Shown here: positions 36,201-46,200 of the stretch, piece by piece
Numbering within the stretch: the stretch's first letter is position 1
Layout: each line of letters starts with the position of its first letter
From: Luidia sarsii
Taxonomy: Eukaryota > Echinodermata > Asteroidea > Paxillosida > Luidiidae
Length of the DNA: 64,000 nt
Reading direction: 5' to 3'
NCBI GenBank assembly: GCA_949987565.1
Contig: OX465112.1
Location: 11,114,536 to 11,178,535, forward strand
The notes under the pieces: model-generated
Databases searched by the model: none
What the model was told of the DNA's origin: nothing
The model's input: only the letters and a program-made list of their open reading frames with translations
Made by a program: the position numbers and the translations under genes

Positions 36201-39200
36201 TGGGATGGCCTGATGTTCAACCGTGCCATTCTCTGATAAATCATCTTGCCCTCTATCTGCCTTCTTCGTCTTATCGTCCACCAAAGATGTTGGGGCTAGA
36301 TTTGAAGATTCCTAGGGATTAAAACAGAAACCCCCCAAATTGAGAAATGATTCAGTTTGAAATTCCCAGAAGAATCATAAATTCTTCATTGATTAATATA
36401 ATCTCATCATTGTACCAGTCTAGCGCTATACCAGTCATATAAATGGTATGTCAACTTTGAATGGGAAGGCTTCACCTAGATCCAAGTATTGATCAGTAGG
36501 CCTATACATACAGTACATGTATATTTCAGGTCTAATTGGACTGTGTTCAAAAGTACAATCAGTTGGTCAATACTGATCATACATGTCATATAGAGGTTTT
36601 TCACATGACATCACCTGACCGCCAAAGGCTAATTAGTATGTCCGTAGGAGCATGCAAACTATCCATGGGAGTGAAAGCAAATATTGAATCTGAGTATTTC
36701 CATTGGACATTTGATGACTCAAAGGCACTTGGTTCCAAGTACATCCGCATGAATTGAATGCTGACCGGCAAAAAGCATGTGACTAAAAAACTTCTATTGT
36801 ATCAGGTTAAATCAGATCATAATAATGGACCTGGACAAATAAGATCATAGAATCGGATTAGATCAAATCAGGTCAAATAAATTCGTGTTGTATTGGGTAA
36901 AATAAAATCATGCTGGATGAGGGAAAATTAGTCCTTATCAAATCAGGTCAAATTAATTAATAATGGATTAAGTCAAATCAGATATACATGTACTGGATCA
37001 GGTCAAATCAGATCATACTGGATCAGGTCAAATTAGATCATACTGGTTCAGGTCAAATCAGATCATATTGGACCAGGACAAATCAGATCCTACTGGATCA
37101 CGTCAAATCAGATCATACTGATCAGGTCAAATCAGATCCTACTGGATCACGTCAAATCAGATTATACTGATCAGGTCAAATCAAGTCATACTGGATCAAG
37201 TCAAATCAGATCATACTGATCAGGTCAAATTAGACCATACTGATCAGGGCAAATCAGATCATACTGATCGGGTCAAATCAGATCATACTGGATCAGGTCA
37301 AATCAGATAGTATATCAAATCAGGACAAATAATTTCATGTTCGTTCAGGTCAAATCATATTAGACTAGATTTAAGACAAAGCTCTCAAACTGCTTTTAAA
37401 TAAATGGTACATGTACGTGTACACAGAGGGCCTCTATGGAAAACAGTGCTGTGCAGTGATGGAGCTTACCCTTAATAAAGAAGATGTAAATAAAGATGTA
37501 CCTTTTCAGCAGGGGCAGCCTCCAGTGTGTGTTGAGACAAGGACATAGTCAGGTTGCCACTGACAAAGTCTGCTGATATCTCCGCAATGGCCTCCTGGAC
37601 TGCATCCTTCTGGCCCTCCACACTCTCCGCAGCGCCCTCATCCAGCGTCTCCGCATTCTCGTCAGACGGCGGCAGGGGGATGTCAGTCTCGCTGCTGCTG
37701 TAGCGGAACTCAGAGCCCCCTTCCGTCTCCTCCTCCTCCTCCCGGCCAGGGTGCCATGGGTGCCCATCCGCGGACTTCAGGCCCTCAAACTGGCCCGAGT
37801 CCCAACTGTCATTAAAGTCCACTGGGGGGAGATGGTAGACATCCTGTGGGGGTGTGTCGGGGGCAGGCTCAGCTTGGTTGGCCAACGCAATGGCCGAGAT
37901 GGGATCTACATCATTGAATTGTAGAAACAAAGAATGTAGTAAGTAGGCCATCGAGCACCTGATGAGTCAGTCATCATATCAAGGCATTTGCATTTTCTTG
38001 TTCATGGACAAAAAAGTGGTTGGATTTAGCACAGCGTGTGACATTCACAAAGGCCCTTGCGTTGACTCTTGGAATTGTCAGATGCAGTATCAACCATATT
38101 ATATTTACATGTGCACCTGTACCTGTACACGAAGTTAGACTAACACGACTACACCATTCCGTAGACAACACCGTTCCGTAGTGTAAGAAATTACATGTGT
38201 AGTTTATTACTCATACTGGCGAGTCATAAACTGTTTGTCGATGTTTGAATGAAGATTTCTCAAAAAGTACAGCATCCCAGACCATAAGATTTCAACTTGA
38301 GGATGCTATCATGACCATCTACAAACTGTAAATTAGAAGGAAATCTGTGGACCTCGATGTTTTCAAATCTTCCCAATGTTGTATTGGGCCTTTCAGTGGC
38401 TCTATGAAATTGGCCCCAGGCATCAGGCCCCCCTCATCCCCCCCACCACTCCCACCACTCACCTGGCCCATCTGGCTTGGCCTTCTTGCTGGGCGAGGCA
38501 ACATTGGCGGCCGAGCGGACAGAGCTCTGGGAGGAGGAACGGCTGCTGAGGGCCGGCGATGACCAGCTGCCTCGGTTGCGCTTGACCGGCGAGGGAGAGG
38601 AGACCAACTCCACCTGCTCTGGTAACAGCGCGTACCAGCTCTCCTGCCGAGAACAAGGGCAAGGCCAACCGTCAATCTTCTTGACTTCTCAATTACAGTG
38701 TGCACCAGTATATCTGTCTACATGTACATGTACATGTGCTATCATAGCACTTACGTACTGGCTAAGAAGTAGCTAAGAAGTGGAAAGACAAAGGAGAGGC
38801 AAAGGGTGTTTGGGAAAATGGGAAATATTGGTAAAGGAGGCAAACGGGCCATGGGGTCATGTACATGTACATGTGTATCTATCGTAGATGGGAAATATTG
38901 GTAACTAAAGAGGCAAACGGGCCATGGGATCATGTATCTATGGCATGTATGGGATTGGGAAACATTGGTAAAGGAGGCAAATGGGCCATGGGATCATACA
39001 CATCTACACATGTATGGGAAACATTATTAAAGGAGGCAAACGGGCCATGTGATCATACACATCTAGATGGGAAATATTGGTAAAGGAGGCAAACGGGCCA
39101 TGGGATCATACACATCTATGGGAAATATTGGTAAAGAAGGCAAACGGGCCATGAGATCATACACATCTATGGGAAGCATTGGTAAATGAGGCAAACGGGC

Positions 39201-41876
39201 CATGGAATCATACACATCTATGGGAAACATTGGTAAAGGAGGCAAACGGGCCATGTGATCGTACACAATTACACATCTGCACATTGTACATGTACAGGCA
39301 ACGGAGGAAAGAGGGAATGAGTCACAAAGAAAAATGCTACAAAAAAAGCAAACGGTTGACACAACATGAATTTACTTAAGGGTAGAGCATTCAAACATTA
39401 GCATATCAATGAACGTGAACATGATGATTGATGAATACATAATACCCAACCTAAAAGATGGTTGTTTTATGTGGGCCTACACACAGACCTGTACATGTAC
39501 TGTACAGGTACATGTACATGTACATGTACAATGCATGTACAGTACAAGTGCAGCTTAAACATGCCTAGTGTACAACTGTACAATGGATAGTGTACATGTA
39601 CCAAGCTGACATGTACAGTACATGTACATGTACATGTACGTGTACGTACCGGTACTGTACAGGTACATGTGTACATGTATGATACATACATGTACAGTAC
39701 GTGTTGTGCATCTAGTCAGAAATTCAGAATTAATTTTCTTCTGTAGACCTGCAATTAAGCAATGTACTGTGTATGAGAAATGTAATTTACAACTATACAT
39801 TACACGTACTGTATGTACTGGGGTATCAATGTACATGTACATGTACTGTACACTACATTACATGTAATTATGTAAATGGACAGTCATTTACAATTATATA
39901 CTGTACATTATCCTTGAATATTGAACAAATAACAATTCCAAACACTGAGTTGTGTATTTCTTGCTGATCAGTGTCAATTCTCAAAGTCTCAAAAATGTAT
40001 ACATATATGTACACATACAGTACATGTACATGTACATGTACATGGAGATGTCTTGACATTTCAAGCCTTGACAATTTTCTTTACTTGATATTTTCCGAAA
40101 AAAAATTCTCTGGGAATCAATCAATACAAGCAAATACATAAAAACACCAGTAGAAATTAGCTGCTTATTGTAAATAGTAATCAATCAATACACGACATGT
40201 ATACATCATGGAGAGTGGTCCAAGGTTATGGCATTAAATATTTGCACATGCATAGTGCATATGTAAATGTACATGTACCAACTTTTCCTTCTACAGTAAA
40301 CTATGTACAGTACGTATTGCGTACACAAATTAGCACATTGTACATGTACATGTATGGACAGTGGACACCGTCTGTGAACATGAACATCTACTTGTATACA
40401 TGTACATTGTACCGTAAGGTACCGGTATGTACTTCACTTACATGTAGACTATGCATTGTTTTAAATACAGATGGTGCAGTAGGCCTACAATACATGTATT
40501 TTTTGTGTGCCATTGCCCCATGTACACATGAATTGCATGCATGTTTAATGAATAGTGATACCAATTGGAAACTGTGACGGGTGCTTTTTTATTCACACTA
40601 TGACGCTAGTACATGTGGTTGTAAATGTCTGCATGCACAAAATCTCCAATCAACGATCAATGCAGCATGCCAGTACGTGAATGCTGTGCATATGACATGT
40701 ACACGTACATGTACAGGTACAATGTACAGTATGCTGCATACAAATGTACAGTACATGTATACATCTGTATGACAATTGACATGAGGACATACATGTACGT
40801 TCACAAGTACCGGTAAATTACATCAACTTGCATACCCCGGTACATGTTTATTGTGTACAAGTGTAAAAAAAAAAATTAATTCTGAGGGGACTATAAAACA
40901 AGACGTTTCTGTGGCAATGACTCAATTTTCCAAAACTGTTCAATGTGTGAATGTACAGTGTATATGTTGTACACTACATGTACATGTACACCGTTGTACA
41001 ACATGTATGTTGTATACATGTATCATTCCAATTGGTTAGAAAAGACATAACGGATGGTGTGAAATGCATGTATGTGTATGTATGTACAGTGTATGTATCT
41101 TTCAAGATTTTAATTTAATACAGTCCTTGACCTTGACATACATGTACCGTTATGTCCAAAACAATTGAATCAATGATACCCCAGTACATGTAAATCTAAA
41201 GGGTTCAGCATGTATTCCAGCCTCAATTGTGACACGTACTGTACATGTATGTGTACAGTACATTTTAATTCTTGTTATTTATGCAGATTCAGCCAAAACA
41301 AGGCTATAAAGCCACACAAGGTTAAGGGCTAAGCCGCTAAGGAAAGAAGGGGATAGAGAGGGACTCAGGAAGGCTGGAGATCTAGGAATTGACATGTTCC
41401 ACTTAAAAAGGGAAAGATCATTATAAGCAGGTGGGAATTAACATGAACAAGGAAGGGAATTCCAGAGAGATGCAGAACGTGGGAAGAAGAAATTCTGTAC
41501 ATTTTCAGTCAATGGCCAAACTGTCTCCATCAATTCATAAAGAGTGATTTAAGGGAGACTTCCCATCTTTCTCTTGTCAATGGCGGATGCACAAGCGATG
41601 ACTCACTCCCTGGTTAGTGACTGGTCTGACTTATCACTACTGACATCACTTTTACCTTTCCACCATTATGCACACGGACTCTTCTCCTCTCGGGCCCAAG
41701 GCTTGCGGGATCTCAAGCATTGGGATAAAAAAAAGGTCAACAGCCCCGCCCCTCGCCCCCCTAAAAAAAAAAGAGGAATTTTCTCAATGAATATTCATTA
41801 CCTCTTTCCTGTGTGCCGAGGCAGATCTTGAGCTGGACCTGGAACTGGATCTGGAGGAGGCGCCGCTATTTGACAT
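24247..41876 (-). CDS. ALMS1: ALMS1-like centrosome/basal-body protein (14 coding exons, about 2252 aa)
   Basis: ALMS1 is the Alstroem syndrome protein of centrosomes and ciliary basal bodies. Exons in transcript order: 41876-41802, 38643-38463, 37905-37502, 36311-33017, 32599-31821, 31029-30843, 30116-29975, 29523-28530, 27737-27571, 27103-26953, 26334-26160, 25415-25352, 25064-24965, 24291-24247. Every junction is GT/AG and the phase is kept throughout (6759 bp). The N-terminus is MSNSGASSRSSSRS. Exon 2 has ESWYALLPEQ, recalling ESWHCLPQE of human ALMS1. The middle is long, disordered and S/P/Q-rich, with a nine-glutamine run. The last about 130 residues are the ALMS motif: VAWFQPISKKMAW, LTLQEAFEKSRSDFISRSRE, LMSKKEMREHTEKLYSRLPE and NRLKAQLFRK. 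CEP295 and C10orf90 share this motif, but the WF/SKKEM/LPEV set and the length fit ALMS1 best. Start sites of exons 6 and 9 are the weakest. The protein may start further upstream, in the exon at 52799. Confidence 0.87.
24428..24690. repeat. Composite tRNA-Ser-like SINE (reverse head joined to forward tail)
   Basis: The reverse-strand head (GGCAGCTCGGGCGGGATTCG, CGACTCCCGCTTTCTAGTGC) is joined to forward tail blocks (GTTAATCACGTCGAGCAGGG, CATTCTCCTCGACGCAAACA). The outer ends therefore form a long inverted repeat (GTCGAGGAGAATGTAATTCA against TGCATTACATTCTCCTCGAC). Confidence 0.65.
24676..24896 (+). repeat. tRNA-Ser-like SINE (SINE-A), full copy
   Basis: GCAGTACCCGCCGCTATGCA, then AGCTCGGTGGTCAAGTGGTA, GCACTAGAAAGCGGGAGTCG and GGGTTCAAATCCCGCCCCAG, then the tail TATCACGTCGAGCAGGGCAA. 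It lies about 70 bases beyond ALMS1-like exon 13, inside its last intron. Confidence 0.7.
25456..25950. repeat. 18-bp satellite (GTATTGTAGAACAAAGAG), interrupted by a palindromic-element arm
   Basis: An 18-base unit with alternating variants (GTATTGTAGAACAAAGAG, GTACTGTAGAACAAAGAT, GTATCGTAGAACAAAGAG) is repeated about 20 times from 25596 to 25950. A few older GTATTGCAGAACAACGAG units lie at 25456-25508. One arm of the palindromic element (CTGCTAGGATCAAAACGTCA) sits between them at about 25545-25595. Because 18 is a multiple of three, several frames stay open on both strands; these are not genes. Confidence 0.8.
25950..26110 (-). repeat. Dispersed repeat (CAAGGCTATAAAGCCACTC family), reverse copy
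   Basis: CTTGCCCTTATTTTTAAAAG, TTGTCAATTCCTATCTCATA, CCTTAGTCCCTTGAACCTTG and AGTGGCTTTATAGCCTTGTT are the reverse complement of the blocks at 8165-8400. It ends about 50 bases from ALMS1-like exon 11. Confidence 0.65.
26612..26895 (+). repeat. tRNA-Ser-like SINE (SINE-A) with duplicated tail
   Basis: Two opposed tail blocks (GAGGAGAATGTAATTCAAGG, CTGAATTACATTCTCCTAAA) precede a full head: AGCTCGGTGGTCAAGTGGTT, GTACTAGAAAGTGAGAGTCA, GGGTTCGAATCCCGCACAAG. It lies in the ALMS1-like intron between exons 10 and 11. Confidence 0.65.
28530..29523 (-). other. ALMS1-like exon 8: disordered region with polyglutamine and a coiled-coil helix
   Basis: This 994-bp exon (about residues 1688-2019) contains MEELSVTSFISDLSLESDA and then a predicted amphipathic helix, LGAKLSKLQQRIDRQREHHR. 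Nine consecutive glutamines follow, encoded mainly by CAG/CAA at about 29143-29171. The remainder is charged, low-complexity sequence (RRSRSLEEVAGVGEEEE). It is in phase with both neighbouring exons. Confidence 0.8.
29626..29925. repeat. Tandem duplication of about 155 bp in an ALMS1-like intron
   Basis: TCTACTGAAAGTCTGATCCG at 29626 and TCTACCGAAAGTCCGATCCA at 29781 begin two copies that share CTCTCAGATACCTGAGGAGT, TCATTTTCAGAGAAATCTGG and AAACTGAAAATTCTGACAGG. No coding meaning is seen. Confidence 0.75.
30175..30700. repeat. SINE-B pieces and an inverted-repeat element
   Basis: TTGACTGGACCGGGATTTGA (reversed B-box end) starts a SINE-B that is interrupted at about 30231-30385 by an element with roughly inverted ends (GGTGGATTTCACAAAGCC...GGTTTAATGAAATTAACC). 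SINE-B tail blocks resume (AAAGAGCTGCATCCACTTTG, ATACGGCAGTTAATGGTTAA) and a head remnant (GGGCTGGATAGTTCAGATGG) follows near 30630. Confidence 0.5.
33017..36311 (-). other. Giant ALMS1-like exon 4 (1098 codons) with degenerate DSLxxRVxxIL repeats
   Basis: A single 3295-bp exon encodes about residues 221-1318, with almost no predicted fold. Inside it a short motif recurs: DSLSRKVALLLSATS (about 34995-35045), DSLGDRVEQILNES (34742-34791), SSVRAIINRVLHQP (about 34615-34665), DALSQRVQQLLENTS (about 34296-34350) and DSLASRVRAILERDPP (about 34035-34085). The consensus is D/S-S-L-x-x-R-V-x-x-I/L-L. Vertebrate ALMS1 also has a very large exon with repeats, but its repeat unit is different. Near the end, KARGRKYARQ-like basic sequence (FRGRKYARQISDKAG) and an R/K-rich helix occur. 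Confidence 0.85.
36815..37330. repeat. Minisatellite based on GATCAGGTCAAATCAGATCA
   Basis: About 20 imperfect copies of a 21-26 bp unit (TCATACTGGATCAGGTCAAA, ATCAGATCATACTGATCAGG and variants) occupy the ALMS1-like intron between exons 4 and 3. Unit length varies because TGGATCAGG and TGATCAGG alternate. Confidence 0.75.
38150..38397 (+). repeat. TTAA-family MITE, 5' truncated
   Basis: CCGTTCCGTAGTGTAAGAAA, AGTACAGCATCCCAGACCAT, AGAAGGAAATCTGTGGACCT and the terminal CAATGTTGTATTGGGCCTTT match the second two thirds of the element at 19086-19462. It ends about 65 bases from ALMS1-like exon 2. Confidence 0.75.
38813..39260. repeat. 51-bp minisatellite (GGGAAATATTGGTAAAGGAG), about 8 copies
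   Basis: Each unit carries GGGAAAyATTGGTAAAGGAG, GCAAACGGGCCATGGGATCA and TACACATCTAT. The last four copies, starting near 39069, 39120, 39171 and 39222, are spaced exactly 51 bases apart; earlier copies are longer because of ACATGTAC insertions. It lies in the ALMS1-like first coding intron. Confidence 0.8.
39480..41290. repeat. ACATGTAC microsatellite-rich DNA
   Basis: Runs of the self-complementary unit ACATGT (GTACATGTACATGTACATGT) recur densely here, for example at 39490-39540, 39600-39680 and 40018-40045. They continue more sparsely to about 51720. The unit is palindromic, so both strands read alike. Many short spurious open frames rich in Y/M/C/T/V result. Confidence 0.75.
41285..41490 (+). 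repeat. Dispersed repeat (CAAGGCTATAAAGCCACTC family)
   Basis: CAAAACAAGGCTATAAAGCC, GATAGAGAGGGACTCAGGAA, AAAAAGGGAAAGATCATTAT and GGGAATTCCAGAGAGATGC occur in family order. Confidence 0.65.
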
Positions 41877-42828
41877 GTTGGCACGGGGGCGTGGAGTGGG
41901 GCAAGCACTCGCATGCGGCCGGCATGCTCCAAAGGGGGGGCTGCAGTGCTGAGGTGCACCCAAGCTAGTACTACATGTACATGAGCACGCTGTACAGAGA
42001 CCACTGGCTGGCACTTCGTATCAATCACGGACAAACGACCAGCCGGCAGGAATATGATGATCTGATGTGGCAAACGCGAGGCCGCACGAGATGTCACTCA
42101 GCAATGTGTCTCATGCCAGATGACTCTGCAGGACCGGAATAAAAAAAAAATATATAAAAAATTAAAAAATCAATCAGAGACCACTTAGTTGGTTGTGTGT
42201 AATCCCATTCCAGCCAACACCAAACTGTGGCACATTTTGTGGATGTGATGTCAAGAGTCCAGTGGATAAGATGCCATCTGAAAGACGGTCGCACTTTCTT
42301 ACAGGTGCAAGAATGAGGACCACAATTCAATCTCTGAAAAGACCGACGCTGTCATGATGACTGGCACTGTATCGGTCTCGTTGTGTGAAACATGTATCCA
42401 ATTGATACATCCACTTTGGAGCATACATTTTGTGCATGCCCGTGCATGTGATGTACGGTACATGTACAATGTACAAATGTACATGTAGCTGTAGATGCGT
42501 TGAACCATTTCATGTAATATATGTATATAGGCCTGAGGCTAGACAATCTCCTACATGCAAAGTGGTAATCAATTAGATTAACCAATGTAAGTTGGAAGTA
42601 CAGCAGGTGTATGTATGCGTTCAAAAATTGTACATGACTCCAGACCACGGCTACAATTTGATCAGCATTGTGATTCATCAGAATAAATTGCATGCCTTGT
42701 CCATCTTCATGTATATTGTAGGCCTACATACTATGATGAAATAAAAAAGCGAACTCTACCTATAAAATACTGTAAAAAATACATGTACAGGTATAATATA
42801 CTGTATCTCAGAAGTTATGTAGAAGCCT

Positions 42829-43200
42829 AGAAGGCCTGACGTTTTGATCCTAGCAGGACCTTCTTCAAAGGCATGACCTTCCTCAAAGGCAGGACCTTGC
42901 TCAAAGGCAGGAACTTTCTCAAAGGCAGGACCTTCCTCAAACTCAAAGGCAGGACCTTCCTCAAAGGCAGGACCTTCCTCAAAGGCAGGACCTTTCTCAA
43001 AGGCAGGACCTTTCTCAAAGGCAGGACCTTGCTCAAAGGCAGGACCTTCCTCAAAGGCAGGACCTTCCTCAAAGGCAGTGCCTTTCTCAAAGCTGGCCCT
43101 TTCTCAGTCAAAGGCAGGACCTCCCCCAAAGGCAGGACCTTCCTCAAAGGCAGGACTGTTCGAGAAAAAGATTTTGCAAGGATAAATGTCAGGCCCTCTT
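42829..43200. repeat. 18-bp satellite (AAAGGCAGGACCTTCCTC) inside a palindromic element
   Basis: The left flank (AGAAGGCCTGACGTTTTGAT, CCTAGCAGGACC) and right flank (AAGGATAAATGTCAGGCCCT) are the two arms of the dispersed palindromic element. Between them, the loop-proximal piece AAAGGCAGGACCTTTCTC is repeated about 17 times, mostly exactly 18 bases apart. Both strands stay open (LRKVLP and LKGRTF repeats), but no gene is implied. Confidence 0.85.
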
Positions 43201-46200
43201 TTTGAGATTAGCTCAGGTCTTTTACGCTTAAAGCAGTGTTAAGATGGATATTCACCTGTAGGTGAATTGGTGGCTTAATATCCTGCACATATACATGTAC
43301 ATGTACATGTACATAATTAATTAATTCACTGACACTGAACCCTGGGCAGCACTTTCCCAATATTCAATACAAATTTAATTACCTAAAACCTGTCACCATA
43401 GTAACTCCGGAAGTCCTTTGAATCAATAAAGCAACATATTTGTAATACAGACTACTCACGGAGATGTACAGTGTGTACAGTGTATGTATGTATGTATGTA
43501 TGTACCGTATACGTGTACAGTATGCGGTGACCTCTACCAAAGTATTAGGGTATTTTTTGCGAATAAAAAAAGCAATGTACAATTGTACATGTACATGTAT
43601 GTAGATTTCCAGAAGATTACAAATCAGATACACGTCTAACTTACACATGTCTACAGTAATGTGTACACTGTGCATGCATGCATGATAATATGCAAGCCAA
43701 CATGTATGTAGTATAGTACGTACTTTCACTCTGAGTGCACTCTTCTGGCATTGGTAATAAGTGCACAAATTAAAGAGGGTCCAATCAATCGCACACTGAG
43801 TGTTTCAAGAAGACCCAATCATCTTGCAGATACTGTATACATGGCAAGCCTGGACTCGACAACCTGCCTGGAATACTAACGCTAATTATGAGTGAGTGCT
43901 GCTCTGACATTCTGGGGACGCCTACCCAAGTTTGAAACAAAAAATAAGCATGTTCATGTACATGTACACACGTACTGTACTGTACAGTATGCAACATGCT
44001 TGATGCAAAATAATGGGATGCTACATGTACAGTATGTACACCTGTACACCAAGTGTAATTTCAATACAGTGAATAAACCAAATAAAATAAACGTCAACTT
44101 TGGGCAAGTCAACATTTGCAAAGACCATTTTTGCACTTCCCAGTCAAAGACAGTCTCAGAAAATATGTTTTGAATTTTTTTTTACTTACATTCAAAGTGC
44201 TATTTTATCAAAACACATCATTACTGCAGCGTGTTACGTGTATGATTCATCAGTACCTGAAAACAGGCGATAGGCCTACAGATGCACTGTACAGCTGACT
44301 AGCCTCTTGAGGGCTGTGGTGCCGCTGGTCCCCAAGAAAGGAAGTGCATGCCCTATGGTGGGAATCATCAACGGTCTCATTCATTTTTTTCTGCAGGGAA
44401 CCTGACCCTGACAAATGGATCAAATGAATGAAGAGAACACCAGTACATGCATTTGTATGCAAAATGCGTACATGTGTCAATGTGGCAAAAGAAACAAAAA
44501 ATGACACGCGCTCAGGCACTCATCCACTTGGGAATACATGTATGTAATTAAAAAGAATTAACCTACATACATGTACATGTGTACATGTACATGTACATAA
44601 TGTATGTAAGGTGGCATCATAATGAGATGCTAATATCATGTCCAGGTGAAATGTGTGCAAAGTGTTCAGCCAATATTTGTAGGCCTACCTACATGTAGTG
44701 TACATTGGTAAATATACATATGACTAAATTGACTGTACCTGTGTGTTGGCGGCTAGAAAAATAATTGGGAAGAAGTGTAGATACTGAACTGATACAGTAC
44801 CCTGTATACTATACATTGTACATGTACATGGGCGCGAATCTAGTGCCTTGTGGAGACCTAGTCCAATAGGTTGAATACCACAGTGAAATTGTAAAGGTGT
44901 AAATGTCTCCACAAGGTTTTCATGAAACTGATATTTGGAAATAACTCAAAAATGGAAAAATTGCAAATTTAAGTGTTATAACTTAATATAAGGGACATAC
45001 CGGTACATGTACATGTACCGGTACATGTACTGCACAGTGCACATTTACATTACATGTACAGTGTATGTCCAAATTTCTACCAAGGAAAGTGAATGTGGTT
45101 GAAATGGGAGCATTTTTAAAACATCGTTTCTCACTCAGTTGTTTAGTGCACAAGAACAAAGCAATGTCTCCACAAGTATACAAAAATGAGTGTAAATGTA
45201 TACACGTGCACAATGTACAGTGTACATGTATGTACATGTAATGGTAAGGACCGTGGGATCATCTGAAGAAATTACACATACAGTGTATGTACAGTATTAG
45301 TAATGTGATAAAATTAAATTATGGTAAATTTTCTTTGAATGTTTACCGTAATTGCTGACAGACAACTAGTAGATATTTTAGACAAATTTTGTGAATGTGA
45401 CAATTGATAACATTAACATACATGTACATGTATAATGATGATTATTATACAATTATACATACTGTACTGAACATGTACAGGTTATTAATGATACAAAAAA
45501 GATATACAAGTACATGGACTGTCCTCCAAGCAACACCCACTGAGAGTGATCTCTGGCTTACAGTGTGCCAACTGTCTGCATAATGGGAGTGTGGCAATAG
45601 TGCCATGGTTTCAGTCTGTGAATTTGGTGCACAGCACTGGCCCAACTCAATTTGCAGCACTGCCTATTTCTGGTCATGAATCTTCACTGCCTGTGGCACT
45701 AGAGCACTACTGAAAAGGTCTGTACATGTACTGTACGCGTGATGTATCAAAGCCTACACTAGTACAATATGCAGTACTTACCAATATTTAAACGGTATGT
45801 TACAGGTTAAGTTTGCACATGTATACACTGTATTAAATTAAGACCCCAACTTTGGTAGACATTAATAGTTCATGTTGTACTGTACCACCAATAATTGAGG
45901 AATGTTTCATTCTAGAAATTCTGTACTAAGGAAATAATTACACTTGTTTTTACATTTCAGGTGAACTCTAGCTTGGATACATTTGGTCAAACAACTAAAG
46001 ACCAACATACAATGTACATATGTACGGTACAGTACAGTGTACGTGGTGTACATGTATTATCATACACGTGCATACTACACACTGTAAGTGATTGTACTGA
46101 ACGTGGCAAACACCAGGAGTGAACCGTTTGAAACCTAAGTGCATCATCCCCTAAACATGCTAAAAGCCACCAAGTTGACCTACCGGTACATGTAATGCTA

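Noticed and set aside
42827..43205. Repetitive proteins (LRKVLP or LKGRTF repeats) on both strands
   Set aside because: They arise from an 18-bp satellite whose length keeps frames open; both strands are equally open.
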